Source: Halanaerobiaceae bacterium ANBcell28 (lineage in GTDB: Bacteria > Bacillota > Halanaerobiia > Halanaerobiales > DTU029). From it: a stretch of DNA of 64,000 nucleotides. Position numbers and translations under genes: made by a program. The stretch covers positions 93,733-157,732 of the forward strand of contig JBBJJH010000007.1 in assembly GCA_037623315.1 (NCBI GenBank). The letters run 5' to 3'. Below the pieces are notes generated by a model. That model was given only the letters and a program-made list of their open reading frames with translations. It searched no databases and was not told where the DNA came from. How positions within the stretch are numbered: position 1 is the first letter of the stretch; each line of letters opens with the position of its first letter. Positions 44,477-54,208 of the stretch are shown here, piece by piece.

Positions 44477-45910
44477 TTAACTCCAATCCATAAAAATAAA
44501 AACCATAATAGTGTATATTTCTAATCTTCCTAATATCATACAAGCTATTAATACCATTTTAGGAATATCAGGCATAGGCAAAAATGAATTTAATGGTCCA
44601 ACTAATTCGAAGCCTGGCCCTATATTCCCAAGTGTTGCTGCCACAGAAGAAATAGATGTAATTAGATCTATTCCAAAGTAACTTAAAGCAACTACGGAAA
44701 AAACAAAAATTAATATATATAGAAAAAAGAAACCTAAAATACTTGTAGAAACAGTTTCCGATACTACAATATTATCAATTTTGACTTTTTTAATAGCTCT
44801 TGGATGTAATAATCTATATAATTCTTGAGTACATTTTTTTAATAAAACTTTTATTCTTATAACCTTAAGACCACCAGCAGTTGAACCAGCACATCCACCT
44901 ATAAACATTAAAATTAAGAGTATCCATCGACTAAAAGGAGGCCAACTATCATAATTTACAGTAGCATAACCCGTTGTGCTTGATATAGAGATTACTTGAA
45001 AGGCAGCATATCTTAAAGATAAAAAGTAATTATCATAAATATTGATATATATATTTACTGAAATTAATATAATAGATAAAAATAAGATTAAAATATAAAA
45101 ACGAAACTCTTCATTCTCTAATATTTTTTTCCATGCTCCTTTAAAAAAACTATGAATTAAGTTAAAATTAGTTCCTCCAATAAACATAAATATAATTATA
45201 ATTATATCTATAAATACATTTCTATAAGCTCCAACACTTAATGCTCTTGAAGAAAATCCACCTGATGAAATTGTTCCAAAGGAATGTATAAGAGCTTCAA
45301 AGAGCGGCATTCCACCTATATATAATAAAATAAATTGCACAATAGTTAGAAAAATATATAATAACCATAAAGTTTTCGCCGTTTCCTGGATTCTTGGCTT
45401 TAATCGATTATGTAATGGACCTGATACTTCAGCCTTATACAGATACATGTTACCCGCTAATTGTGGTAATATAGCAATTGAAATCACAATTATACCCATA
45501 CCACCTAACCAATGAGTTAAACTTCTCCAAAATAATATGGTATGACTTAAGCTCTCTAATGACATAATCACAGTTGCTCCTGTTGTAGTAAATCCTGAAA
45601 CACTTTCAAAAAGGGCATCAATAGGATTAGAAAATATTCCAGCTAATAAAAATGGAAAAGCACCATAAAGCGATATTATTAGCCATGCTAATGTTACCAG
45701 TACAAAACCATCCTTATATTGCAGGCCTTTTTTTTCAAAGCTAAATCTTTTTAGAATAAAACCAGATATAGCAGTAAAACCCAATGTAAGTATAAACACA
45801 AAGGCATCTTCTTCTCTATAGTATAGGCCAACAATTATTGGTAGGACCATAAACACAGCTAATAATTGTAGTAAATTTCCTAATATATTAAAAATTGACT
45901 TCAAATTCAT
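44477..45910 (-). CDS. trkH: Potassium uptake protein, TrkH/KtrB family
   Basis: The 477-residue membrane protein is the K+-translocating subunit. Four filter regions with the family's glycines are visible: SGFTTTGATV, GTISSGGFSSRAL, SSTTGYATVNYD and ATLGNIGPGF. GGCAGSTAGGLKVIR precedes a cytoplasmic helix. It works with the TrkA gating protein encoded directly upstream (106-bp gap). In a low-GC anaerobe it serves turgor and K+ supply. AGGGG precedes the ATG. Confidence 0.93.
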   Translation of the reverse strand: MNLKSIFNILGNLLQLLAVFMVLPIIVGLYYREEDAFVFILTLGFTAISGFILKRFSFEKKGLQYKDGFVLVTLAWLIISLYGAFPFLLAGIFSNPIDALFESVSGFTTTGATVIMSLESLSHTILFWRSLTHWLGGMGIIVISIAILPQLAGNMYLYKAEVSGPLHNRLKPRIQETAKTLWLLYIFLTIVQFILLYIGGMPLFEALIHSFGTISSGGFSSRALSVGAYRNVFIDIIIIIFMFIGGTNFNLIHSFFKGAWKKILENEEFRFYILILFLSIILISVNIYINIYDNYFLSLRYAAFQVISISSTTGYATVNYDSWPPFSRWILLILMFIGGCAGSTAGGLKVIRIKVLLKKCTQELYRLLHPRAIKKVKIDNIVVSETVSTSILGFFFLYILIFVFSVVALSYFGIDLITSISSVAATLGNIGPGFELVGPLNSFLPMPDIPKMVLIACMILGRLEIYTIMVFIFMDWS

Positions 45911-46016
45911 ATATTATACCCCTTTTTGTTAATCATAAATTAGTAAATAATTTTATAAAATACTTACATAATTAACTTTTTGCATAAGTATATGAAACTA
46001 TAATTTCCATATATGT

Positions 46017-47330
46017 TTATCTAAATAAATTGTATATTTGCTGTTCACTATCTTTATGTGATAATACTATTAATCGATCATTTGCTTTTATAATATCTTG
46101 CTCATTAGTAATAATATTTTTATTTTCTCTTATAATTAGAGCAATAATAATTTCATTCTTTTTTTGAATTTCCTCGACTTTCTTGTTAATAGCAGAAGAA
46201 TTATTTTCAATATTTATATCTAGTATATTGATACCATAAGATCTATAAAGATTTTTATAATTATCTCTATTAACATTCATAAAAGAATGTAAATAATTAT
46301 AAACTAATTCAGGTAATAATATTATATTTAAACCTAAACTATTAGCAATGTGCTTATATTTTTTATAATTAATTAATGTTAAAACTTTATCACAACCTGT
46401 TTCTTTAACTAAATAACTACTCAATATATTATGTAGATCATTATTATCTAAAGCTAAGATAGTTGAACTTTTCTCAAGACCTTCATCAAGTAGTAACTTT
46501 TCTTCTGTTCCTTCTCCATGTAAGATTAGGAAGTTCTCTGTCTTTTCTGCTAACCTGTTACATTTATTTATATCTGGCTCAATTATAAGTACTGACTGAA
46601 AATAATTAGATAGTTGTTTAGCAAGTGAATAAGCTAAGTCATTACCACCAATTATAAAAACTTTTTCTTTCACTTTGATTCTATTGCTTAATTGTTTAAG
46701 TACTTTATTTATATTACCCTTTTTGTATATTATGATTAACTTATCGCCAGGATAAATAATTGTATTCGGATTTGCTATTTTAACTTCTTTTTTTCTTTTA
46801 ATACCTATTATTAATCCGTCATGTAAGTTAATATTTTTAATTTTTTTATTAGTAATAATAGACTTTTCTTTAATTAAAATTTCAATTAAGTCAACCTTAC
46901 CTGGAATAAAATTTTTAATATTATTTATATTTTTTTCATTAATTTTACTTTCAATTTGGTTAACAATTAATTGATATGGATTAAAAATCATATCTGCAAA
47001 AGATAAATTTATATAATTCATATTTTTAACCATAGAAATTGTTTTCTCTGTCCCACATTCTTTAGCTAAATTACTTGCAAATAAATTATATTCATCGTTA
47101 TTAGTCATTGTAATTAAAAATAAAGCTTCTCTAACACCATATTTCTTGTATGTACTTAAAAGATCACTATCTATGGAGTCTAAAATAAGATCTAATTCAC
47201 TATACTCGTTCTCATAGTCTTTATCTAATAAAATTATATCATTCTCTTTACTCATTTTATTTGCAAAAAATATAGATAATTCGTTTATTCCTATAATAAC
47301 TATTTTTTTAGACTTATATTTAAAAAACAT
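46017..47330 (-). CDS. trkA: Trk system regulatory protein TrkA
   Basis: The 437-residue protein has the duplicated RCK arrangement of TrkA: RCK-N (about 8-130), RCK-C (about 140-215), RCK-N (about 222-345) and RCK-C (about 365-437). It binds NAD(H)/ATP and gates TrkH at the membrane's inner face. Both Rossmann glycine motifs are degenerate (GINELS at about 14, GGNDLA at about 229 rather than GxGxxG), so nucleotide binding at one or both sites may be weak. AAAGGTG precedes the ATG. It lies directly before trkH. Confidence 0.88.
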   Translation of the reverse strand: MFFKYKSKKIVIIGINELSIFFANKMSKENDIILLDKDYENEYSELDLILDSIDSDLLSTYKKYGVREALFLITMTNNDEYNLFASNLAKECGTEKTISMVKNMNYINLSFADMIFNPYQLIVNQIESKINEKNINNIKNFIPGKVDLIEILIKEKSIITNKKIKNINLHDGLIIGIKRKKEVKIANPNTIIYPGDKLIIIYKKGNINKVLKQLSNRIKVKEKVFIIGGNDLAYSLAKQLSNYFQSVLIIEPDINKCNRLAEKTENFLILHGEGTEEKLLLDEGLEKSSTILALDNNDLHNILSSYLVKETGCDKVLTLINYKKYKHIANSLGLNIILLPELVYNYLHSFMNVNRDNYKNLYRSYGINILDINIENNSSAINKKVEEIQKKNEIIIALIIRENKNIITNEQDIIKANDRLIVLSHKDSEQQIYNLFR

Positions 47331-47512
47331 ATAATCACCTTTATTTATAGTCTCAGGATAAAAAAATATACTAAATTTAATCTTTCCAATAAAGCAGTAT
47401 TTTAATTATTTATACTACAATATCTATATGAAATTCGATAAATATATATGTGTAATAAAGTGATAATAATATAAGATAAAAAAATAGACATATAAAAATA
47501 CACATAAAAAAA

Positions 47513-47536
47513 GAAAGGATTATAAATAATCCTTTC
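47513..47536 (-). terminator. HU gene terminator
   Basis: A perfect 10-bp stem (GAAAGGATTA and complement, 4-nt loop) followed by T7 on the minus strand lies 26 bp past the HU stop. Confidence 0.85.
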
Positions 47537-47561
47537 ATCGGCTTATACATTATGTATTTAA

Positions 47562-47864
47562 TTAGCCTTCTAACAATGAATCTTTAAATGATTTACCCGC
47601 TCTGAAAACAGGAACTGTTCTTTTAGGTATAGTAATTTCTTCACCAGTTTGAGGATTTCTTCCTTTACGAGCATTACGATCTCTAGCCTCAAAGGTTCCA
47701 AAACCAATGATTTGTACATTTTCTCTATCACCTTCAGGTGTATTAGCTTGCTCACTCAAAAACTCTACAATAGAATCAAATACTGCATTAACTGAATCAC
47801 CGGAATCTTTTTTAGTTAAACCAGTTTTTTCTGCAACAATATCAATTAATTCCGTTTTAGTCAT
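47562..47864 (-). CDS. hup: HU-family nucleoid protein
   Basis: The HU homodimer bends and compacts DNA. The 100-residue chain has the signature [20 protein letters not shown] with the minor-groove arm [19 protein letters not shown]. It is about 10 residues longer than the usual 90, with an insertion ANTPEGDRE after helix 2. GAGGAGGTG precedes the ATG. It lies after spoIVA, as in many Clostridia and Bacilli, but has its own terminators on both sides. Confidence 0.95.
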   Translation of the reverse strand: MTKTELIDIVAEKTGLTKKDSGDSVNAVFDSIVEFLSEQANTPEGDRENVQIIGFGTFEARDRNARKGRNPQTGEEITIPKRTVPVFRAGKSFKDSLLEG

Positions 47865-47979
47865 AATTTCACCTCCTCAAAATTAAAAACTTGTTCAATC
47901 CTATACTTAATATTCGCGATATATCACTAATCTCCTGCATAAAGAGGGTATTTTTTTATAAAAAAATCGTGAAAAAAAT

Positions 47980-48009
47980 AGGACTTAAGGATATTTTTCC
48001 TCAAGTCCT
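47980..48009 (-). terminator. spoIVA terminator
   Basis: A stem of AGGACTTAAGGA with TCCTCAAGTCCT (one mismatch) is followed by ATTTTTTT on the minus strand, 19 bp past the spoIVA stop. Confidence 0.85.
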
Positions 48010-48027
48010 GAAAAAAATACGTTTTAC

Positions 48028-49506
48028 TTATAATATTATACAAATTAAACCTCCACTACCCTCATTTACTATCTTTTCAATTGTATCTTTTATTTTTCGT
48101 TGAGTAGCATCAGGCATCCTATAAAGCTTATTTGAAATACCTTCTTTCATAATATCATGTAATGACCTACCTAAAAATTCTGTATCCCAAATACCTTCTG
48201 GATTATCTTCATAATCTTTTTGTAAGAATACTATAAGTTCTTCTGATTGTTTTTCTGTTCCAACAACAGGAGAAACTTCAGCATTAATATCTGCTCTAAC
48301 CATATGAATTGATGGTGCATTTGCTTTTAACTTAACACCAAATTGATTGCCCCTCTTTATTATTTCTGGTTCATCAAATATCATATCAGTTAATGAAGGA
48401 GTAACAATACCATATCCTCTTTCTTCAACATCTGCCAGAGCTTTTGCAACTCTATCATATTTATTTTTTGCCACACTTAAATCCTTAACTAATGTCAGTA
48501 GTTCAAACTTATTAGCAATCTTAAATCCACTTATTTCTTCAACAATATCATAATATAAGCTTTCTAAAACTCCAATGGATATCTTTGCTACACCAAGACC
48601 CAAATCTATATTCTCTAAATAAACTTCTTGTGCGTTTTCATTATCTGCCAATAAATTTACTACTTCTTCAATATCTCTAATTTTTTCTACTTTCTCAACT
48701 GATAACTTTATACTATTATCAAAACTTTTTCTTAGCCAATTGTCAGTAGGTAATTCGTTTAACCAAAGAGGTAAATCAATATACATTTCTTTAATTGGAA
48801 ACTCATATAAAATATTTCTTAAAATATTATCAATGTTTGCTTTGCTAATATTAAGACAATCAACTGGTATTACGGGAACTCTGTATTTTTCACTTAACTT
48901 CTCAGATAAATTAATAGTTTCCTCACTATTAGGATTTGTACTATTTAAAACCATTATAAAAGGTTTACCAATCTCCTTTAATTCTTGAACAACCCTTTCT
49001 TCAGCCATAACGAAATTATGTCTAGGTATATCAGTAAAACTCCCATCTGTAGTAATAACTAAACCTATTGTTGAATGTTCGGTGATAACTTTTTGAGTAC
49101 CCACTTCTGCTGCTTCCTGAAATGGTATATCATGTGTATACCAAGGAGTAGATACCATTCTTGGACCATTATTATCCTCATAACCTTGCGCTCCAGGAAC
49201 AGTATAACCTACACAATCAATCATTCTTACATTAAAATTCAAACTATTATCGAGACTTATATTTACTGCCTCTTCTGGAACAAATTTTGGTTCTGTAGTC
49301 ATAATCATTCTACCTGTAGAACTTTGTGGTAATTCATCATTTGCTCTCTCTAATATAAACTTATCATTTATCATCGGCAATACATGATGTTTCATGAATT
49401 TTTTTACAAATGTAGACTTTCCAGTTCTAACTGGACCAACAACTCCGATATAGATATCACCATTGGTTCTTTCTGTTATATCTTTATATAAATCAAATTG
49501 TTCCAC
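48028..49506 (-). CDS. spoIVA: Stage IV sporulation protein A (spore coat ATPase)
   Basis: SpoIVA polymerises on the forespore surface using ATP and forms the base layer of the coat. The 492-residue length and Walker A GPVRTGKST (24-32) are standard, and the family's acidic ATPase-core segment (MIDCVGYTVPGAQGYEDN) and hydrophobic C-terminal anchor end (SGGLICIIL) are present. The start is GTG with AAAGGGGGG 6 nt upstream. It marks the organism as an endospore former or recent descendant. A sigma-E-like promoter lies upstream. Confidence 0.97.
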   Translation of the reverse strand: MEQFDLYKDITERTNGDIYIGVVGPVRTGKSTFVKKFMKHHVLPMINDKFILERANDELPQSSTGRMIMTTEPKFVPEEAVNISLDNSLNFNVRMIDCVGYTVPGAQGYEDNNGPRMVSTPWYTHDIPFQEAAEVGTQKVITEHSTIGLVITTDGSFTDIPRHNFVMAEERVVQELKEIGKPFIMVLNSTNPNSEETINLSEKLSEKYRVPVIPVDCLNISKANIDNILRNILYEFPIKEMYIDLPLWLNELPTDNWLRKSFDNSIKLSVEKVEKIRDIEEVVNLLADNENAQEVYLENIDLGLGVAKISIGVLESLYYDIVEEISGFKIANKFELLTLVKDLSVAKNKYDRVAKALADVEERGYGIVTPSLTDMIFDEPEIIKRGNQFGVKLKANAPSIHMVRADINAEVSPVVGTEKQSEELIVFLQKDYEDNPEGIWDTEFLGRSLHDIMKEGISNKLYRMPDATQRKIKDTIEKIVNEGSGGLICIIL

Positions 49507-49813
49507 ATCTTTCCCCCCTTTTTATAAAGTTTAAAATTGTTTTATTTATTATTTTTCTCGTATCCTTTCCCCCCTCAATTTTGAAATCTATTTATATAGT
49601 TAAGGATTATAACCAAAAAAATAAATATCAATATATATATATGAAGGCAAGTCTAAAATATTACTTCTTAATAATATTTATAGGAAATAAATAAACTATT
49701 TTATATCTAAAAAATTATAAAAAAATCAATTCATCATCGCGTTTATAATCAAGAGTCGGGTAAGTGGAAATGATTCATAGACTAGAAAATCACATAAATA
49801 AACTGCATAAAAA
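49507..49813. other. spoIVA upstream region with repeated G-tracts
   Basis: Read on the minus strand, GGGGGGAAAG occurs twice: once as the spoIVA ribosome binding site and once about 60 nt upstream (near 49575-49584). The sigma-E-like promoter lies beyond it. No reading frame is associated with the upstream G-tract. Confidence 0.45.
49636..49664 (-). promoter_or_regulatory. Sigma-E-like promoter of spoIVA
   Basis: On the minus strand GTAATATT (49657-49664), a 13-nt spacer and CATATATA (49636-49643) match the sigma-E pattern (ATATT, 13-15 nt, CATACAAT-like). spoIVA is sigma-E-dependent in Bacillus. Confidence 0.55.
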
Positions 49814-49845
49814 AAAGGAACTATTTGCACGCAAATAATTCCTTT
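49814..49845 (-). terminator. gpsA operon terminator
   Basis: A 15-bp stem (49814-49828 with 49831-49845, one mismatch) is followed by eight T residues on the minus strand, 45 bp past the gpsA stop. Confidence 0.85.
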
Positions 49846-49890
49846 AAAATATTAATCTATATTTTATTAAGTTGTTAAATTATATTCTAA

Positions 49891-50913
49891 TTACCAATTT
49901 AGAGCCTCTACAACCTCTGCTATTTCATGCTTAGCTCCTCTTAGCATTAAATCATCAACTGCTTTTAAAGGATCCTTATCCATAAAAAGTACTTGATAAA
50001 TTTGTTTAGTTATAGGAATATCAAAATCATAATTTCCATCATTAAACCACTTATAGATAGCTTTTGTAGTTCTAATTCCTTCTACTGTTTGTTTTATTTC
50101 GTTCAAAGCTGTATTCAGATCTAAGCCTTCTCCTATTTTTATACCGAGACGCCTATTCCTACTATGTACACTAGTACAGGTAACCACTAAATCCCCCATA
50201 CCGGTAAGACCTGCATAAGTCAATAGACTACCTCCCATAGATACTCCTAGTCGGCTCATTTCATGAAGTCCTCTAGTAACTAAAGCAGCTTTTGTATTGT
50301 CGCCATATCCTAAACCATCTGCTATACCAGCGGCAATTGCCATGATATTCTTGATAGCGCCACCTAATTCCACACCTATAATATCAGGATTTGTATATAC
50401 TCTAAACTTCGAAGACATCATTAATTCCTGTATAGTTTTAGCAGCTAATTTATTTTTAGAGGCTATTACAGCAGCAGTCGGTAAATTGTTTATAACTTCT
50501 TCTGCATGAGTAGGTCCTGATAAAATAGCTACAGGATTTTCAACATATTCTTTTATAATTTCAGAATTCCTTAAATAACTATCTTCTTCAATACCTTTAG
50601 CAGTGCTTACTAGCAATTGATCTTTTTTTATAATATCCGCAACTTTAGTCATTACATCTCTGCTAACATAAGTTGGTACCGCCAAAAAAATAATATCCGC
50701 AAATGAAACTGCTTCACTTAAATCAATAGTAGCTTTAATATTACTTGATAACTTTATGCCAGGAAAATATTTTATGTTTTCATTGGAATTATTTATATTA
50801 TACTTTTGTTGAGAGTCTCGAACTTTAATTAATACTTGATGACCATTACTTGCTATTACTTGGGCAATAGCTGTACCCCAACTGCCTCCACCTATAATTG
50901 ATATTTTCTTCAT
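49891..50913 (-). CDS. gpsA: Glycerol-3-phosphate dehydrogenase [NAD(P)+]
   Basis: GpsA reduces dihydroxyacetone phosphate to sn-glycerol 3-phosphate, the backbone of membrane lipids. The 340-residue chain has the NAD motif GGGSWGTAIA (8-17), catalytic Lys in VELGGAIKNIMAIAAGI and the GLTGMGDLVVTCTS segment. It overlaps plsY by 4 nt (ATGA), so production and use of glycerol 3-phosphate are translationally coupled. AAGGTG precedes the ATG. Confidence 0.96.
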   Translation of the reverse strand: MKKISIIGGGSWGTAIAQVIASNGHQVLIKVRDSQQKYNINNSNENIKYFPGIKLSSNIKATIDLSEAVSFADIIFLAVPTYVSRDVMTKVADIIKKDQLLVSTAKGIEEDSYLRNSEIIKEYVENPVAILSGPTHAEEVINNLPTAAVIASKNKLAAKTIQELMMSSKFRVYTNPDIIGVELGGAIKNIMAIAAGIADGLGYGDNTKAALVTRGLHEMSRLGVSMGGSLLTYAGLTGMGDLVVTCTSVHSRNRRLGIKIGEGLDLNTALNEIKQTVEGIRTTKAIYKWFNDGNYDFDIPITKQIYQVLFMDKDPLKAVDDLMLRGAKHEIAEVVEALNW

Positions 50914-51533
50914 CGTATATCACCTTTTTTTAAATTTGGTGGCCAATTCATTTTGTTTTCATTACCCTGGAAAAGCCTTTTAATATTGGCTGAATGTCTT
51001 ATTATTATTAAAGAAGCTAGAACTAATGTAAATATAAGGTTATTTATATCACCCATATATAAATATACTAGAATAGGTACACTTAATGCACTAATTATAG
51101 ATGCTACAGAAACATACCGAGTAAATAAAACAAATAAAACCCAAATCACAAGTAAAAACAGAAAAATAAAAGGATATAAAGTAACTATTACTCCAAAGCT
51201 AGTAGCAACTCCTTTACCTCCTGAAAATTTAAGAAAAATTGACCAATTATGTCCTATTATCACCAAGAAAGAAGCTAGCAAAAATAGAGAGTCAGTTGCT
51301 TCAGTGGCAAGTAAATATCTAGCAATAACAACAGCTAGAACGCCTTTTAATATATCTAAAATTCCAACTAATAATCCAAACTTAAATCCCATTGCTCTTG
51401 CAGCATTTGTAGCCCCAACATTTCCACTACCTACACTTCTTACATCTTTACCTGTAGTTAAGCGTGTTACTAAATATGCAAAAGGTATCGATCCAATTAA
51501 GTAAGATAAAAGCATAATAAATAAAATATTCAT
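50910..51533 (-). CDS. plsY: Glycerol-3-phosphate acyltransferase PlsY
   Basis: PlsY transfers an acyl group from acyl phosphate to glycerol 3-phosphate, the first acylation of phospholipid synthesis. The start at 51533 has AAGGAG 8 nt upstream; GTG at 51542 would place the site too close. The 207-residue membrane protein has the three PlsY motifs SIPFAYLVTR, GSGNVGATNAAR and SGGKGVATSFG, and about five membrane helices. It lies 12 bp after der and overlaps gpsA. Confidence 0.95.
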   Translation of the reverse strand: MNILFIMLLSYLIGSIPFAYLVTRLTTGKDVRSVGSGNVGATNAARAMGFKFGLLVGILDILKGVLAVVIARYLLATEATDSLFLLASFLVIIGHNWSIFLKFSGGKGVATSFGVIVTLYPFIFLFLLVIWVLFVLFTRYVSVASIISALSVPILVYLYMGDINNLIFTLVLASLIIIRHSANIKRLFQGNENKMNWPPNLKKGDIR

Positions 51534-51545
51534 TTTTATCACTCC

Positions 51546-52859
51546 TTATTTACGTTGTTTCATATCGATATTAATTGAAGTTCCAATAAAGCCAAACGCT
51601 TTTCGTAATGAGTTTTCAAGATATCTTTGATATGAGAAGTGCAAAAGCTTTGGATTATTAACAAAAAAGAGAAAACTAGGAGGCTTAATGTCAACTTGTG
51701 TCGCATAATATAATTTGAATCTTTTACCTCTATATCCTGGAGGTTCTCTTAAGGCAATAGCTTCTTCTAATACTTCATTTAACAATCCAGTTTTTATTCT
51801 TAAAGAATTTTGATCAATTACATATTCAAGAAGTTTTAGGGCTTCATCAACTCTTTCGCCTGTTAAAGCAGAAATAAATGTGATTGGAGCATAATTGAGA
51901 AACTTCATTTCTCTATATATATCGTCTTTATATTCATCCATTGTTTTAGTGTCTTTATCAATTAGATCCCATTTATTAACTGCAAGTACAATAGCCTTAC
52001 CATTATCGTGTGCATATCCTACGATTTTTTTATCTTGTGATGTTACTCCTTCTGTAGCATCAATTAACATTAATACAGCGTCAGCTCTATCTACAGCTCT
52101 AATTGTTCTTATGACACTATAATACTCAATAGACTCCTTTACCTTAGACTTTCTTCTCAAACCTGCAGTATCAATTAGATTATACTTAATACCTTCTTTT
52201 TCTACTAATGTATCAATTGCATCTCTTGTAGTACCAGGTATATCACTTACAATCACTCTCTCCTTACCTGATATATAATTTACCAAAGATGATTTACCAA
52301 CATTAGGTTTACCTATAATTGCAATATTTAAAATATCTTCATCAAGTTCTTCCTGTGTTTCTGGAAGATTAGTAACAACATTATCGAGTAAATCTCCAAT
52401 ATTCTTACCATGTTCTGCAGATATTCCAATAATATCATCAAAACCTAAAGAATAAAATTCCCATATAATTTTATCTAAATCATTAAAATTATCAATCTTA
52501 TTTACAACAATAAAGACTTTTTTATTTGTCTTTCTTAATAATTGAGCAACTTCTTCATCAGCAACTGTAATACCTGCTCTTCCGTCTACAACAAAGATAA
52601 TCATTTCAGCTTCATCCATAGCCATTTGTGCCTGATATCTCATTTGGTTTTTTATATAATCTTCTGTGTCTGATTCTATACCACCAGTATCTACTAATAT
52701 AAAAGAATGACCCAACCAATTTACATCAGCATAAATTCTATCTCGAGTAATACTTGGTTCACCCTCTACAATAGATATTCTATTACCTGTTAATCTATTA
52801 AATAAAGTAGATTTACCAACATTAGGTCTACCTACAATTGCAACAACTGGTTTAGACAT
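51546..52859 (-). CDS. der: Ribosome biogenesis GTPase Der (EngA)
   Basis: Der has two GTPase domains and a KH-like C-terminal domain and is needed for 50S subunit assembly. The 437-residue chain shows G1 motifs GRPNVGKST (8-16) and GKPNVGKSS (about 182-190), G3 DTGG and DTAG, and NKID / NKWD. It overlaps the upstream radical SAM gene by 8 nt. Genes around it (plsY, gpsA) form the conserved order der-plsY-gpsA. Confidence 0.97.
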   Translation of the reverse strand: MSKPVVAIVGRPNVGKSTLFNRLTGNRISIVEGEPSITRDRIYADVNWLGHSFILVDTGGIESDTEDYIKNQMRYQAQMAMDEAEMIIFVVDGRAGITVADEEVAQLLRKTNKKVFIVVNKIDNFNDLDKIIWEFYSLGFDDIIGISAEHGKNIGDLLDNVVTNLPETQEELDEDILNIAIIGKPNVGKSSLVNYISGKERVIVSDIPGTTRDAIDTLVEKEGIKYNLIDTAGLRRKSKVKESIEYYSVIRTIRAVDRADAVLMLIDATEGVTSQDKKIVGYAHDNGKAIVLAVNKWDLIDKDTKTMDEYKDDIYREMKFLNYAPITFISALTGERVDEALKLLEYVIDQNSLRIKTGLLNEVLEEAIALREPPGYRGKRFKLYYATQVDIKPPSFLFFVNNPKLLHFSYQRYLENSLRKAFGFIGTSINIDMKQRK

Positions 52860-54144
52860 TTTTTAACACCTCCAACATTTCACTAAAGTCATCTACAACA
52901 TAAAAATTACTATTTGAAAAAATTTTTTTAAAATCCTCAAAAGAATAATCATCTAAGAAATGATTATTTTGATTTAAAAGCACTGCTGGTAAAAATATAT
53001 CTTTTGCTAATATACCATTAGCACTCAATGTAGAAATAATATCTCTTGCAGTTAGTAAACCGCTTACTGTTATGGTCTTACCAAAATACTCATTTTCTAC
53101 AGTGTAAACATTGATATTTAGACCGTAGTTTTTTCTAAGTTCGCTTACAATAGGTTTAATAGCTTTTTCCCCTAATACACTTGTAATTATACCAATGTCT
53201 TTCTTTGTAAAGTCAATATTCGGCTTATAGTTTTCAAAATTATACCATAATAATCTACTAAGACCAATACCATTCTCTATTTGAGGAAAACCATCATAAT
53301 CACTATGATTAGGAATTTCTTTATTTGCTAAAAAATAAAACTCATCAGCAATATGAAGAATATTTTTTCCTATCTTTTCTTTAAATTTTTTTTGCCATAT
53401 TTCTATCTGTGTAACTGTGCGTCTAGCGTTTTCTGAATTAAACTTCTTTAATTTTGGCAAATCATCTCTGTGCTGTGTCAAACCAACAGGTACTACCCCT
53501 ATGGATAAAACAGCTGGATATAAGCTTGATAAATCCTCTATAGTTTTATCCAATTCTTTGCCATCATTTACATTAGGACATAAGACTATTTGAGTGTGAA
53601 ATTTTATACCATTTGAGGCAAGAAATTTCAAATGCTTCATAATCAAAGAAGCATTTTTATTTTTCATCATTTCAACTCTTAATTCAGGATTTGTTGTATG
53701 TACAGAAATATATAAAGGACTAAGTTTCAAGCTAATAATCCTTTTAAACTCATAATCGTCTATATTAGTAAGAGTTATAAAACTTCCTTGCAAAAAAGAA
53801 AAACGATAGTCATCGTCTTTTATTAATAAACTTTTTCTCATATCTTTTGCCTGTTGTTTTACAAAACAAAAGAGACAATTATTTTTACATAATTTTAGAT
53901 TGTCGTAAATAATACCATCTAATACTATACCTAAATTTTCTCCTGCTTCTCTTTCAATTTCAAGCTCCCAAATTTGGCCATCTTCTTTTTCGACTAATAA
54001 TGTGAAGAAATCATCATTAGTATTATATTGAAAATCAATATAATCCTTGATAGCTTGTCCATTTACTTCTAATAAATTATCACCTGCATGAATTTCTAGT
54101 TCTTTGGCTATACTGTCAGGTTGAACATCTATTATTTTTATCAT
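52852..54144 (-). CDS. Radical SAM protein with DUF512 and PDZ-like N-terminus
   Basis: The 430-residue protein has a PDZ-like domain (about 1-65), a radical SAM cluster motif Cys86-x3-Cys90-x2-Cys93 (CKNNCLFCFV), KDDDYRFSFLQGSFITLTN and a C-terminal DUF512 domain (about 280-425). This combination is a conserved neighbour of der in Clostridia. The substrate is unknown. GGAGG lies 11 nt before the ATG. The 8-nt overlap with der suggests translational coupling. Confidence 0.88.
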   Translation of the reverse strand: MIKIIDVQPDSIAKELEIHAGDNLLEVNGQAIKDYIDFQYNTNDDFFTLLVEKEDGQIWELEIEREAGENLGIVLDGIIYDNLKLCKNNCLFCFVKQQAKDMRKSLLIKDDDYRFSFLQGSFITLTNIDDYEFKRIISLKLSPLYISVHTTNPELRVEMMKNKNASLIMKHLKFLASNGIKFHTQIVLCPNVNDGKELDKTIEDLSSLYPAVLSIGVVPVGLTQHRDDLPKLKKFNSENARRTVTQIEIWQKKFKEKIGKNILHIADEFYFLANKEIPNHSDYDGFPQIENGIGLSRLLWYNFENYKPNIDFTKKDIGIITSVLGEKAIKPIVSELRKNYGLNINVYTVENEYFGKTITVSGLLTARDIISTLSANGILAKDIFLPAVLLNQNNHFLDDYSFEDFKKIFSNSNFYVVDDFSEMLEVLKNV

Positions 54145-54208
54145 TCATTAATATACCTCCTGTAAAGAGATAATATCATATTTTAATTAACTAAGCAATA
54201 TATAATTA

